From: Acidovorax sp. GW101-3H11
GTDB lineage: Bacteria > Pseudomonadota > Gammaproteobacteria > Burkholderiales > Burkholderiaceae_C
DNA length: 40,902 nt
Reading direction: 5' to 3'
Assembly (NCBI RefSeq): GCF_001633105.1
Contig: NZ_LUKZ01000001.1
Location: 410,237 to 451,138, forward strand
Under the pieces are notes generated by a model that ran no database searches, was not told the origin of the DNA, and worked only from the letters and a program-made list of their open reading frames with translations. The translations under genes were made by a program, and so were the position numbers. Positions 24,869 to 32,854 of the stretch are shown in pieces. Positions within the stretch are counted from its first letter, which is position 1, and every line of letters begins with the position of its first letter.

Positions 24869-24922
24869 CTGTACAGGATTTTAGACCTGCACAGTGCGCG
24901 CCAAACAGCGCTGCTCTGTACA
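24869..24922 (+). promoter_or_regulatory. Three CTGYACA direct repeats in the MocR/gabT divergent promoter
   Basis: CTGTACA at 24869-24875, CTGCACA at 24887-24893 and CTGTACA at 24916-24922 lie in direct orientation within the 190-bp gap. The first is part of the palindrome CCTGTACAGG (24868-24877). MocR regulators such as GabR are known to bind direct repeats as head-to-tail dimers, so these are good operator candidates. Confidence 0.6.
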
Positions 24923-24996
24923 TGGACGGTGTGTGGCGCGACTTCCAGAATCCGCCCCATTCCTTCATTTCCTCGTCAACCACCACGCCCACCACC

Positions 24997-26301
24997 ATGC
25001 AGCAAGACCGCCACTTCACCAACGCCGCCCTCCTCACCCGCCGCCACGCCGCCGTGGCCCGGGGCGTGGGCCAGGCCCATGACCTCTTCATCCAGAAGGC
25101 CCGCAACGCCGAGCTGTGGGACGTGGAGGGCCGCCGCTTCATCGACTTTGCGGGGGGCATCGCCGTGCTCAACACCGGCCACCTCCATGCGGGCGTGATC
25201 GCCGCCGTGAAGGCGCAGCTGGACCTGTACACCCACACCTGCTTTCAGGTGGTGGCGTACGAGCCCTACGTGGAAGTGTGCGAGCGCCTGAACACACTGG
25301 CCCCCGGCGCGTTTGCCAAAAAGAGCCTGCTGCTGACCACCGGCGCCGAGGCGGTGGAAAACGCCATCAAGATTGCCCGCGCCTACACCAAGCGCCCCGG
25401 CGTGATCGCCTTCACCGGCGGCTACCACGGCCGCACGAACCTCACGCTGGGCCTCACGGGCAAGGTCGCACCTTACAAGATCGGGTTTGGCCCCTTCCCG
25501 GGCGAGACCTACCACGCCCTCTTCCCCAACGCGCTGCACGGTGTGAGCGTGGAGCAGGCACTGCATTCGGTGGAGCTGATCTTCAAGAACGACATTGAGC
25601 CCGAGCGCGTGGCGGCCTTCATCGTCGAGCCCGTGCAGGGCGAAGGCGGCTTCTATGTGGCGCCCCCCGAATTCATCAGCGGCCTGAAGACGCTGGCCGA
25701 CCGCTACGGCATCCTGCTGATTGCCGACGAGGTGCAGACCGGTGCAGGCCGCACCGGCACCTGGTTTGCCAGCGAGCAGTGGCCCGTGGCGCCCGACCTG
25801 ATCACCACGGCCAAGTCGCTGGCAGGCGGCTTCCCGCTGGCAGGCGTGGTGGGCCGGGCCGATGTGATGGATGCGCCCGCCCCCGGTGGCCTGGGTGGCA
25901 CCTACGCAGGCAGCCCCGTGGCCTGCGCCGCCTCGCTGGCCGTGATCGAGGCCTTTGCGCAAGAGAAGCTGCTGGCCCGCAGCCAGGACATGGGTGCGCT
26001 GCTGGTGCGCAGCCTCAAGGACCTGGCCGCCCGCATTCCGGCGATTGGCGACGTGCGCGGCCTGGGCGCCATGGTGGCGATCGAACTCTTCGAGAACGGC
26101 GACCTGAGCCGCCCCGACGCCGCCCTGACCAAACAGGTGGTGGCCGAGGCCGCGCGGCGTGGGCTGATCCTGCTGTCGTGTGGCACGCACGGCAACGTGA
26201 TCCGCATCCTGGTGCCACTGACCGCCTCGGACGAGTTGCTGCACGAGGGCCTGGCCATCCTGGCCGACAGCCTGGAGGCCGTGGCCACGGCCGCGAACTG
26301 A
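24997..26301 (+). CDS. gabT: 4-aminobutyrate--2-oxoglutarate aminotransferase
   Basis: A 434-residue class III aminotransferase. LLTTGAEAVENAIKIARAYTKRPGVIAFTGGYHGRT is the cofactor phosphate region, LLIADEVQTGAGRTGT contains the PLP-contact aspartate, and K273 in ITTAKSLAGGFPLAGV is the Schiff-base lysine. It converts GABA and 2-oxoglutarate to succinate semialdehyde and glutamate. The frame is open upstream through the promoter region; the ATG at 24997 fits the family start. It heads an operon with the ABC transporter and gabD, and is divergent from the GabR-like gene. Confidence 0.92.
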   Translation: MQQDRHFTNAALLTRRHAAVARGVGQAHDLFIQKARNAELWDVEGRRFIDFAGGIAVLNTGHLHAGVIAAVKAQLDLYTHTCFQVVAYEPYVEVCERLNTLAPGAFAKKSLLLTTGAEAVENAIKIARAYTKRPGVIAFTGGYHGRTNLTLGLTGKVAPYKIGFGPFPGETYHALFPNALHGVSVEQALHSVELIFKNDIEPERVAAFIVEPVQGEGGFYVAPPEFISGLKTLADRYGILLIADEVQTGAGRTGTWFASEQWPVAPDLITTAKSLAGGFPLAGVVGRADVMDAPAPGGLGGTYAGSPVACAASLAVIEAFAQEKLLARSQDMGALLVRSLKDLAARIPAIGDVRGLGAMVAIELFENGDLSRPDAALTKQVVAEAARRGLILLSCGTHGNVIRILVPLTASDELLHEGLAILADSLEAVATAAN

Positions 26302-26344
26302 CATGCGCCCGGCCCTTCACTCCACCTACCAGGCACCACCCGCC

Positions 26345-27448
26345 ATGAACCCGCCTGCCGAACCCCTGGTGCGCTTTACCGGCGTGCAAAAGACCTACGA
26401 CGGCGAGCAGCTGGTGGTGCGCGCGCTGGACCTGGACATCCAGCGCGGCGAATTTTTGAGCCTGCTGGGCCCGTCGGGCTCGGGCAAGACCACCACGCTG
26501 ATGATGCTGGCCGGGTTCGAGTCACCCACGGCGGGCGACATCCTGCTGGACGGCAAGCAGATCACGCGCACGCCGCCGCACAAGCGCAACTTCGGCATGG
26601 TGTTCCAGAACTACGCGCTGTTCCCGCACCTCACGGTGGGCGAGAACGTGGCCTACCCGCTGACGGTACGCAAGGTGCCCAAGGCCGAGCAGGCCGAGCG
26701 CGTGAAGAAGGCGCTGGACATGGTGCGCCTGACCGGCATGGCCGACCGGCTGCCCGCACGCCTATCGGGCGGCCAGCAGCAGCGCGTGGCCCTGGCGCGT
26801 GCACTGGTGTTCAACCCGCAGCTGGTGCTGATGGACGAGCCCCTGGGTGCGCTCGACAAGCAGCTGCGCGAGCACATGCAGATCGAGCTGAAAGAGCTGC
26901 ACCGCCAGCTGGGCGTGACCTTTGTCTACGTGACGCACGACCAGGGCGAGGCCCTGACCATGAGCGACCGCGTGGCCGTGTTCAACGAAGGCGTGATCCA
27001 GCAACTGGCCGATGTGGAAAGCCTGTATGAAACGCCCAGCAACCGCTTTGTGGCGGGTTTTGTGGGCGACAGCACCGTGCTCTCGGGCACGCTGCAGGGC
27101 GCAGGGGCTGACGCCGCCATCCAGATGCCCGGCGGCTTCCTGCTGCCCGGCGTCAACGTGAACCAGGCTCCCGTGGGCGCACGGGTGCAGGCCTGCGTGC
27201 GGCCCGAGCGTGTGGTGCTGCTGCCGCAGTCCGAATACCCCCGGCCCAACGCCATCCCCGCCACCGTGGCGCGCACCATTTACTACGGCGACCACCTGCG
27301 CCTGATCTGCGACCTGGGCCATGGCCAGGAGCAGGCCACGGTCAAGCGGGCCCTGTCCCCTTCAGGCGCGGGCGCCAGCCACCCGCAGCCGGGCGACCCG
27401 GTGCTGCTGGAGTTCCCGCCCAGCGCCACGCGCATCTACGCCGTGTGA
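26345..27448 (+). CDS. Polyamine-type ABC transporter ATP-binding protein (PotA-like)
   Basis: A 367-residue ATPase. Walker A is GPSGSGKTTT (about residues 42-51), the signature is LSGGQQQRVALARAL, Walker B is LVLMDEPLGALD, and the switch histidine is in YVTHDQGEAL. A C-terminal TOBE-like domain follows from about 240. The pattern VGDSTVLSG and VRPERV is typical of the spermidine/putrescine and related importers. The ATG at 26345 is chosen over an in-frame ATG 14 codons earlier. The gene is 43 bp after gabT and is followed by the cognate binding protein and two permeases. Confidence 0.92.
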   Translation: MNPPAEPLVRFTGVQKTYDGEQLVVRALDLDIQRGEFLSLLGPSGSGKTTTLMMLAGFESPTAGDILLDGKQITRTPPHKRNFGMVFQNYALFPHLTVGENVAYPLTVRKVPKAEQAERVKKALDMVRLTGMADRLPARLSGGQQQRVALARALVFNPQLVLMDEPLGALDKQLREHMQIELKELHRQLGVTFVYVTHDQGEALTMSDRVAVFNEGVIQQLADVESLYETPSNRFVAGFVGDSTVLSGTLQGAGADAAIQMPGGFLLPGVNVNQAPVGARVQACVRPERVVLLPQSEYPRPNAIPATVARTIYYGDHLRLICDLGHGQEQATVKRALSPSGAGASHPQPGDPVLLEFPPSATRIYAV

Positions 27449-27543
27449 GGGCGTTGCCCAGCCCCGCTCCCATCACTTTCCCTGCTTCCCCTCCTATTCC
27501 CGTTCCCGTTCCTGTTCCTCCACTACCCAAGGAAATCTGCACC

Positions 27544-28578
27544 ATGAAAAAGAGCCTCATCGCCTGCGCCTCCCTGGCCGCCTGCCTGGTCGCCCTGCCC
27601 AGCTTTGCACAGCAGCAGCTCACCGTCGTGAACTTTGGCGGCGCCAATGCCAATGCTCAAAAGAAGGCGTTCTACGAGCCCTACGAAAAGCAGGGCACCA
27701 AGATCGTGGCCGTGGAATACAACGGCGAGCAGGCCAAGGTGAAAGCCATGGTCGAGACCAAGAAGGTGACCTGGGACGTGGTCGAGGTCGAATCGCCCGA
27801 CGCCGCACGCGGCTGCGATGAGGGCCTGTACGAAAAGCTGGACTACAGCAAGATCGTGCCCAAGTCCGACCTGCTGCCCGCCGCCGTACACGAATGCGCC
27901 GTAGGCATCTTCGTGTGGTCCACTGTCATGGCCTACAACGGCGACAAGCTCAAGACCCCGCCCACGAGCTGGGCCGATTTCTGGGACACCAAGAAGATCC
28001 CCGGCAAGCGCGGCATGCGCAAGGGCGCGCGCTACAACCTCGAATTTGCGCTGCTGGCCGATGGCGTGAAGCCTGCGGACGTGTACAAGGTGCTGGCCAC
28101 CAAGGACGGCGCCGACCGCGCGTTCAAGAAACTCTCCGAACTCAAGCCCAGCATCCAGTGGTGGGAGGCCGGTGCCCAGGCGCCCCAGTTCCTGGTCGCA
28201 GGCGATGTGGCGCTGACCACGGTGTTCAACGGCCGCATCGACGCGGCCAACCGCGAAGGCCGCAACCTCAAGATCTACTGGCCCGGCGGCATCTATGACC
28301 TGGACTACTGGGCCATCCCCAAGGGCACGCCCAACAAGGATGCAGCCGTGAAGTTCATCGCCTTCACCATGCAGGCGCCCCAACAGGCGGCCTACGCGCA
28401 GAACATCGCCTACGGCCCGGCCAACACCAAGGCCCTGGCATCGCTGGACAAGAAGGTGCTGGACGACCTACCCACCTCGGCCACCAACGCCAAGGAGGCG
28501 CTGCAGTTCAGCGTGGGCTTCTGGGCCGACCAGGGCGAGGCGCTGGAAAAGCGCTTTGCCGCCTGGGCCACGCAGTAA
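27544..28578 (+). CDS. Polyamine/GABA-type ABC transporter substrate-binding protein (PotD-like)
   Basis: A 344-residue periplasmic protein of the PotD/SBP_bac family. The signal peptide is residues 1-22 (MKKSLIACASLAACLVALPSFA) before QQQLTVVNFGG. Ligand-pocket hallmarks of the family include WDVVEVESPDAARGC and the tryptophan-containing YWPGGIYDLDYWAIPKGT. The ATG at 27544 follows AAGGAAA. The neighbours gabT and gabD suggest putrescine, GABA or a related compound as ligand; the sequence alone cannot separate these. A short CCCGTT-type tandem tract lies just upstream. Confidence 0.9.
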   Translation: MKKSLIACASLAACLVALPSFAQQQLTVVNFGGANANAQKKAFYEPYEKQGTKIVAVEYNGEQAKVKAMVETKKVTWDVVEVESPDAARGCDEGLYEKLDYSKIVPKSDLLPAAVHECAVGIFVWSTVMAYNGDKLKTPPTSWADFWDTKKIPGKRGMRKGARYNLEFALLADGVKPADVYKVLATKDGADRAFKKLSELKPSIQWWEAGAQAPQFLVAGDVALTTVFNGRIDAANREGRNLKIYWPGGIYDLDYWAIPKGTPNKDAAVKFIAFTMQAPQQAAYAQNIAYGPANTKALASLDKKVLDDLPTSATNAKEALQFSVGFWADQGEALEKRFAAWATQ

Positions 28579-28637
28579 GCGCCCTCGAATGCACTTGTGA
28601 ATATGCCCTTGTGAAACGCTGAGAGCAGGACACCCGC

Positions 28638-29900
28638 ATGCAAGCCACCCTGGCCCATCCCATCGCCAATGCCCCCACCGGCAGCCCCCCCGGTGCGCTG
28701 CGCCAGGCCCTGGCGCGCGCCGAATCGCGCCGCAAATGGCGCGCCTTTGCGCTGACCTTGCCCCTGCTGGTGTTCCTGCTGCTCACGCTGCTGGTGCCCA
28801 TTGCCGCGCTGCTGCAGCGCGCAGTGGAAAACCCCGAAGTCGCCAACGCCCTGCCCACCACCATGCGTGCGCTCGGCGGCTGGGACCGCAAGGACGCACC
28901 CGCTGCCACGGCCTACGCCGCACTGGCGCAAGACCTGGCCCGCCTGCCCGAGAGCTCCGACGCCGGGGCGCTGGCGCGGCGGCTCAACACCGAAGTGCCC
29001 GGTGCGCGCTCGATGGTCATGGGCGCCTACCGCGCGCTGCCGCTGGAAGGCACACCGGAAGCCATCCGCGCGCAGCTGGTGGACAAGGACCCGCGCTGGG
29101 CCGAGGCCCCGCTGTGGCAGGCCATTGCCAAAAACGGCGCCCGCTGGACGCCCGACTACCTGCTCGCCTCCGTAGACCTGCAGCGCGACGCACTGGGCCA
29201 TATCGAACGCATGCCCGAGGAGCAGCGCGCGTTTGGCGGCATCCTGCTGCGCACCTTCCACATCAGCCTGGTGGTCACGCTGGTGTGCCTGCTGCTGGGC
29301 TACCCGCTGGCCTGGTGGCTGGCGTCGCTGCCCGCGCGCCCGGCCAATGTGTTGATGATTCTGGTGCTGGTGCCGTTCTGGACCTCCATCCTGGTGCGCG
29401 TGGCCGCATGGATCGTGCTGCTGCAATCCGAAGGCCTGGTCAACCGGGGCCTGATGGGCCTGGGCCTCATCGAGCAGCCGCTGGCGCTGCTGTTCAACCG
29501 CACGGGCGTGGTGATTGCGATGGTGCACATCCTGCTGCCCTTCATGATCCTGCCGCTGTACAGCGTGATGAAAAGCGTGCCGCCCACCTACCTGCGCGCG
29601 GCGGTGTCGCTGGGCAGTTCGCCGATGGCGGCGTTCTTTCGCGTGTATGTGCCGCAGACCTACCCGGGCATTGGCGCAGGGGTGCTGCTGGTGTTCATCC
29701 TGGCCATCGGCTACTACGTCACCCCCGCGCTGCTGGGCGGGGCCGACGACCAGATGCTCAGCTACTACATCGCCCGCTACACCAATGTGGAAGTGAACTG
29801 GGGCATGGCCTGTGCGCTGGGCGCCCTGCTGCTGGCCGCCACGCTGGTGCTGTATGGCGTGTACAGGCGCTTTGGCAAGGCCGAACTGAGCCTGGGCTGA
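28638..29900 (+). CDS. Polyamine-type ABC transporter permease 1 (PotB-like, with long periplasmic insert)
   Basis: A 420-residue permease. One membrane helix near residue 35-58 is followed by about 130 mostly hydrophilic residues, then the usual five helices. The EAA loop is near YLRAAVSLGSSPMAAFFRVYVPQTYPG. Typical PotB is about 285 residues, so the long insert after the first helix is the main difference. The insert should lie in the periplasm and may contact the binding protein. An AGCAGGA ribosome site precedes the ATG. It pairs with the next gene. Confidence 0.9.
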   Translation: MQATLAHPIANAPTGSPPGALRQALARAESRRKWRAFALTLPLLVFLLLTLLVPIAALLQRAVENPEVANALPTTMRALGGWDRKDAPAATAYAALAQDLARLPESSDAGALARRLNTEVPGARSMVMGAYRALPLEGTPEAIRAQLVDKDPRWAEAPLWQAIAKNGARWTPDYLLASVDLQRDALGHIERMPEEQRAFGGILLRTFHISLVVTLVCLLLGYPLAWWLASLPARPANVLMILVLVPFWTSILVRVAAWIVLLQSEGLVNRGLMGLGLIEQPLALLFNRTGVVIAMVHILLPFMILPLYSVMKSVPPTYLRAAVSLGSSPMAAFFRVYVPQTYPGIGAGVLLVFILAIGYYVTPALLGGADDQMLSYYIARYTNVEVNWGMACALGALLLAATLVLYGVYRRFGKAELSLG

Positions 29901-29940
29901 CCCTGGGTGACTCATCTTCTGACGCAGAAAGCCGCTGACC

Positions 29941-30759
29941 ATGTTTCGCCTTCCCTCCTTCCCCCTCTATGCCACGCTGGCCGACAAGCTCGGCTGGTGG
30001 GCCGTGCGCGCGCTGTGTGTGGCCGTGCTCGCCTTCTTGCTGGCGCCCATCCTCGTCATGGTGCCGCTGTCGTTTTCCGAGAGTTCGTTCCTCGCCTACC
30101 CCATCCACGGCTGGTCGCTCAAGTGGTACCAGCACCTGTTCGAATCGCCCGAATGGGCGCGCGCCACGCGCAACAGCTTCATCGTGGCGCCTGCAGCCAC
30201 GCTCGTTGCCACGGTGCTGGGCACCCTCGCGGCGGTGGGCCTGTCGCGGGCCGACTTCCGTTTCAAAGGGCTGCTCATGGGCATCCTGATCGCGCCCATG
30301 GTGGTGCCCATCATCGTGGTGGGTGTGGCCACCTACCTGTACTTTGCGCCGCTGGGCCTGGCCGACAGCTACTTCGGCCTCATCGTCGTGCATGCCGCGC
30401 TGGGCGCCCCGTTTGTGCTGACCACCGTGCTGGCCACGCTGGCAGGCTTCAACCACAACCTGGTGCGCGCATCGCTCAGCCTGGGCGAGACGCCGCTGAA
30501 CACCTTCTTCCGCATCACGCTGCCGGTGATTGCACCGGGCGTGATCTCGGGCGCGCTGTTTGCGTTTGCCACCTCGTTCGATGAAGTCGTCGTCACGCTG
30601 TTCCTGGCCGGGGCCGACCAGTTCACCCTGCCGCGCCAGATGTTCAACGGCATCCGCGAAAACATCTCGCCCACCATTGCCGCCGTGGCCACGCTGCTGA
30701 TCCTCTTCACCACCAGCCTGCTGCTGGCGCTGGAGTGGCTGCGCGGCAGCAGGGCCTGA
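29941..30759 (+). CDS. Polyamine-type ABC transporter permease 2 (PotC-like)
   Basis: A 272-residue permease of normal length with six predicted helices. The EAA loop is LVRASLSLGETPLNTFFRITLPVIAPG. VPLSFSESSFLAYPIHGWSLKWYQHLFES is the typical first periplasmic loop of PotC proteins. It lies 40 bp after permease 1 and completes the four-part importer (ATPase, binding protein, two permeases). Confidence 0.92.
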   Translation: MFRLPSFPLYATLADKLGWWAVRALCVAVLAFLLAPILVMVPLSFSESSFLAYPIHGWSLKWYQHLFESPEWARATRNSFIVAPAATLVATVLGTLAAVGLSRADFRFKGLLMGILIAPMVVPIIVVGVATYLYFAPLGLADSYFGLIVVHAALGAPFVLTTVLATLAGFNHNLVRASLSLGETPLNTFFRITLPVIAPGVISGALFAFATSFDEVVVTLFLAGADQFTLPRQMFNGIRENISPTIAAVATLLILFTTSLLLALEWLRGSRA

Positions 30760-30892
30760 TATGCCCCTGGCCGCCCGGGAGTTCACATCGGCGACATGCG
30801 GCCGTCGCCCAGGCGGCCGACAATGCCCGCTGCCGCTTCATGCGTGAACTTCGATCTGCCCACGTTTAGCCCCCATTCTCAAGGACCATCCC

Positions 30893-32389
30893 ATGGACAT
30901 GAAGACCTCCCCCCTCGCCCTGCTGAACGACCCCACCCTGCTCAAGACCGACGGCCTCATCAACGGCCAGTGGGTGGTGGGCAGCAGCCGCTTTGACGTG
31001 AACGACCCGGCCACGGGCCTCAAGCTGGCTGACGTGGCCAACCTGGGCCCAGCGGATGCCGAAGCCGCGATTGCCGCCGCCAACGCCGCCTGGGGCCCCT
31101 GGAAAACCAAGACCGCCAAGGAGCGCAGCATCATCCTGCGCAAATGGTTCGACCTGCTGATGGCGAACCAGGACGACCTGGGCCGCATCATGACGGCCGA
31201 GCAGGGCAAGCCCCTGGCCGAGGCCAAGGGCGAAGTGGCCTACGGCGCGAGTTTTGTGGAGTGGTTTGCCGAAGAGGCCAAGCGCATCAACGGCGAGACC
31301 CTGCCCCAGTTCGACAACAACCGCCGCCTGATGGTGCTCAAGCAGCCCATCGGCGTGTGCGCGGCCATCACCCCATGGAACTTCCCGCTGGCCATGATCA
31401 CGCGCAAGGTCGCGCCCGCACTGGCCGCAGGCTGCCCCGTGGTCATCAAACCCGCCGAGCTGACGCCGCTCACCGCCCTGGCCGCCGCCGAGCTGGCGAT
31501 CCGCGCAGGCATCCCGGCCGGTGTGTTCAACATCCTGCCCGCCGACAGCGACAACTCCATTGCCATCGGCAAGGTGCTGTGCGCCAGCGACGTGGTTCGC
31601 CACATCAGCTTTACCGGCAGCACCGAAGTGGGCCGCATCCTGATGGCGCAGTCGGCCCCCACGGTCAAGAAGATGTCCCTGGAGCTGGGTGGCAACGCGC
31701 CCTTCATCGTGTTCGACGACGCCGACATCGACAGCGCCGTGGAAGGCGCCTTTGCCAGCAAATACCGCAACGCGGGCCAGACCTGTGTGTGCACCAACCG
31801 CTTTTATGTGCAGGAAGGCGTGTACGACGAGTTCGTGGCCAAGTTTGCGGCCAAGGTCAAGACGGCCAAGGTGGGCAACGGCTTTGAGGCTGGGGTGAAC
31901 CAGGGCCCGCTGATCGAGGAAGCGGCACTGACCAAGGTGCAGCGCCATGTGGACGACGCGCTGGCCAAGGGCGGCCAGGTGGTGGCCGGCGGCCAGCGCC
32001 TCACCGCCCTGGGCTCAGGCCAGTTCTTCGAACCCACGGTGGTCGCCAACGCCACGGCCGACATGCTCTGCGCCCGCGAGGAAACCTTTGGCCCCTTCGC
32101 CCCGGTCTTCAAGTTCAAGACCGAGCAGGAGGCCATCGACGCGGCCAACAACACCGAGTTCGGCCTGGCCAGCTACTTCTACAGCCGCGACGTGGGCCGC
32201 ATCTTCCGCGTGACCGAGGCGCTGGAATACGGCATGGTCGGCGCCAACGTGGGCATTCTGGCCACCGAGCATGTGCCGTTTGGCGGCGTCAAACAGTCCG
32301 GCCTGGGCCGCGAGGGTTCGCACCACGGCATGGACGACTACGTGGAGATCAAGTACCTGTGCCTGGGGGACATCCAGAGCGGCAAGTAG
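30893..32389 (+). CDS. gabD: NAD(P)-dependent succinate-semialdehyde dehydrogenase
   Basis: A 498-residue aldehyde dehydrogenase. The catalytic cysteine is C298 in NAGQTCVCTNRF, the general-base glutamate is in SLELGGNAPFIVF, and the N-terminal cofactor region reads AITPWNFPLAMITRKVAPALAAGC. The sequence is close to the GabD type. It oxidises succinate semialdehyde, the GabT product, to succinate. It could also accept 2-oxoglutarate semialdehyde from the hydroxyproline pathway upstream. The gap after permease 2 is 133 bp and could hold its own promoter. Either ATG 30893 or ATG 30899 could be used. Confidence 0.92.
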   Translation: MDMKTSPLALLNDPTLLKTDGLINGQWVVGSSRFDVNDPATGLKLADVANLGPADAEAAIAAANAAWGPWKTKTAKERSIILRKWFDLLMANQDDLGRIMTAEQGKPLAEAKGEVAYGASFVEWFAEEAKRINGETLPQFDNNRRLMVLKQPIGVCAAITPWNFPLAMITRKVAPALAAGCPVVIKPAELTPLTALAAAELAIRAGIPAGVFNILPADSDNSIAIGKVLCASDVVRHISFTGSTEVGRILMAQSAPTVKKMSLELGGNAPFIVFDDADIDSAVEGAFASKYRNAGQTCVCTNRFYVQEGVYDEFVAKFAAKVKTAKVGNGFEAGVNQGPLIEEAALTKVQRHVDDALAKGGQVVAGGQRLTALGSGQFFEPTVVANATADMLCAREETFGPFAPVFKFKTEQEAIDAANNTEFGLASYFYSRDVGRIFRVTEALEYGMVGANVGILATEHVPFGGVKQSGLGREGSHHGMDDYVEIKYLCLGDIQSGK

Positions 32390-32441
32390 CCCTTCGCTTT
32401 CCTTCCCTTCTCCGCCCTGCTCACCGCGCACCGCCCACAGC

Positions 32442-32515
32442 GCAATAGCTATTATTTTTATAGCTACTTACGTAGATGGGGTGCGCGGAGAGGGCAAAAA
32501 ATCTCAAACTTTTGG
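32442..32515 (+). repeat. Dispersed Comamonadaceae-type repeat, copy 3 (intergenic)
   Basis: Lies between the convergent gabD and lipoprotein genes. TAGCTAT (32446-32452) pairs with ATAGCTA (32460-32466) across a T-rich loop, followed by ACGTAGATGGGG and GAGAGGGCAAAAAATC. It matches the general layout of the other two copies (AT-rich hairpin, then a GC-rich arm, then an A-run) but is more diverged. Confidence 0.6.
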
Positions 32516-32536
32516 TCACCCCACACCGCCGCGCAC

Positions 32537-32791
32537 CTACACGCAGCGGTAGGCCACTTCAAACCGGCTGACCTGCACAGCCAGCTCTGCCTGCAGGCCA
32601 TACCGCGCACAGTGTTTGTCGGCCGCCTGCTGGGCGCCGTCCGGGCCCAGCGTGGAGTTTTCCCAGTTGATGGACACCACCTTGTCGTTGCCCACAACGA
32701 TGAACGGCGCGGGCGGTGAATAGGCGCAGCCGCACAGGCCTGCGGCCATTACCACCAGCCAGCGCCGGGCCATCGGGGTCATCGTGTTCAT
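32537..32791 (-). CDS. Small putative lipoprotein, unknown function
   Basis: An 84-residue protein beginning MNTMTPMARRW. The hydrophobic stretch LVVMAAGLCGC ends in a lipobox-like LCGC, so lipid attachment at the cysteine is likely. The mature part contains two further cysteines (KHCARYG and YRCV) that could form a disulfide. An earlier in-frame start (32815) would add eight residues. I do not recognise the family. It is convergent with gabD and stands alone before the YeeE-like gene. Confidence 0.7.
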   Translation of the reverse strand: MNTMTPMARRWLVVMAAGLCGCAYSPPAPFIVVGNDKVVSINWENSTLGPDGAQQAADKHCARYGLQAELAVQVSRFEVAYRCV

Positions 32792-32854
32792 GCGGGTGCC
32801 TGTGCGGGAATCCATGCGGGCCGCAGTTTATCGGACGGCCCTTCACGGCCCTCG

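Noticed and set aside
27470..27535. Pyrimidine-rich tract with CCCGTT-like units before the PotD-like gene, possibly a phase-variable repeat.
   Set aside because: The units are few and imperfect, and the tract lies outside the coding sequence and the ribosome site. It may simply be a low-complexity gap.
30781..30850. GTTCAC...GTGAAC and CGGCCG repeats before gabD as an operator.
   Set aside because: The arms are about 60 bases apart or are short palindromes common at this GC content; no clear spacing or family pattern.
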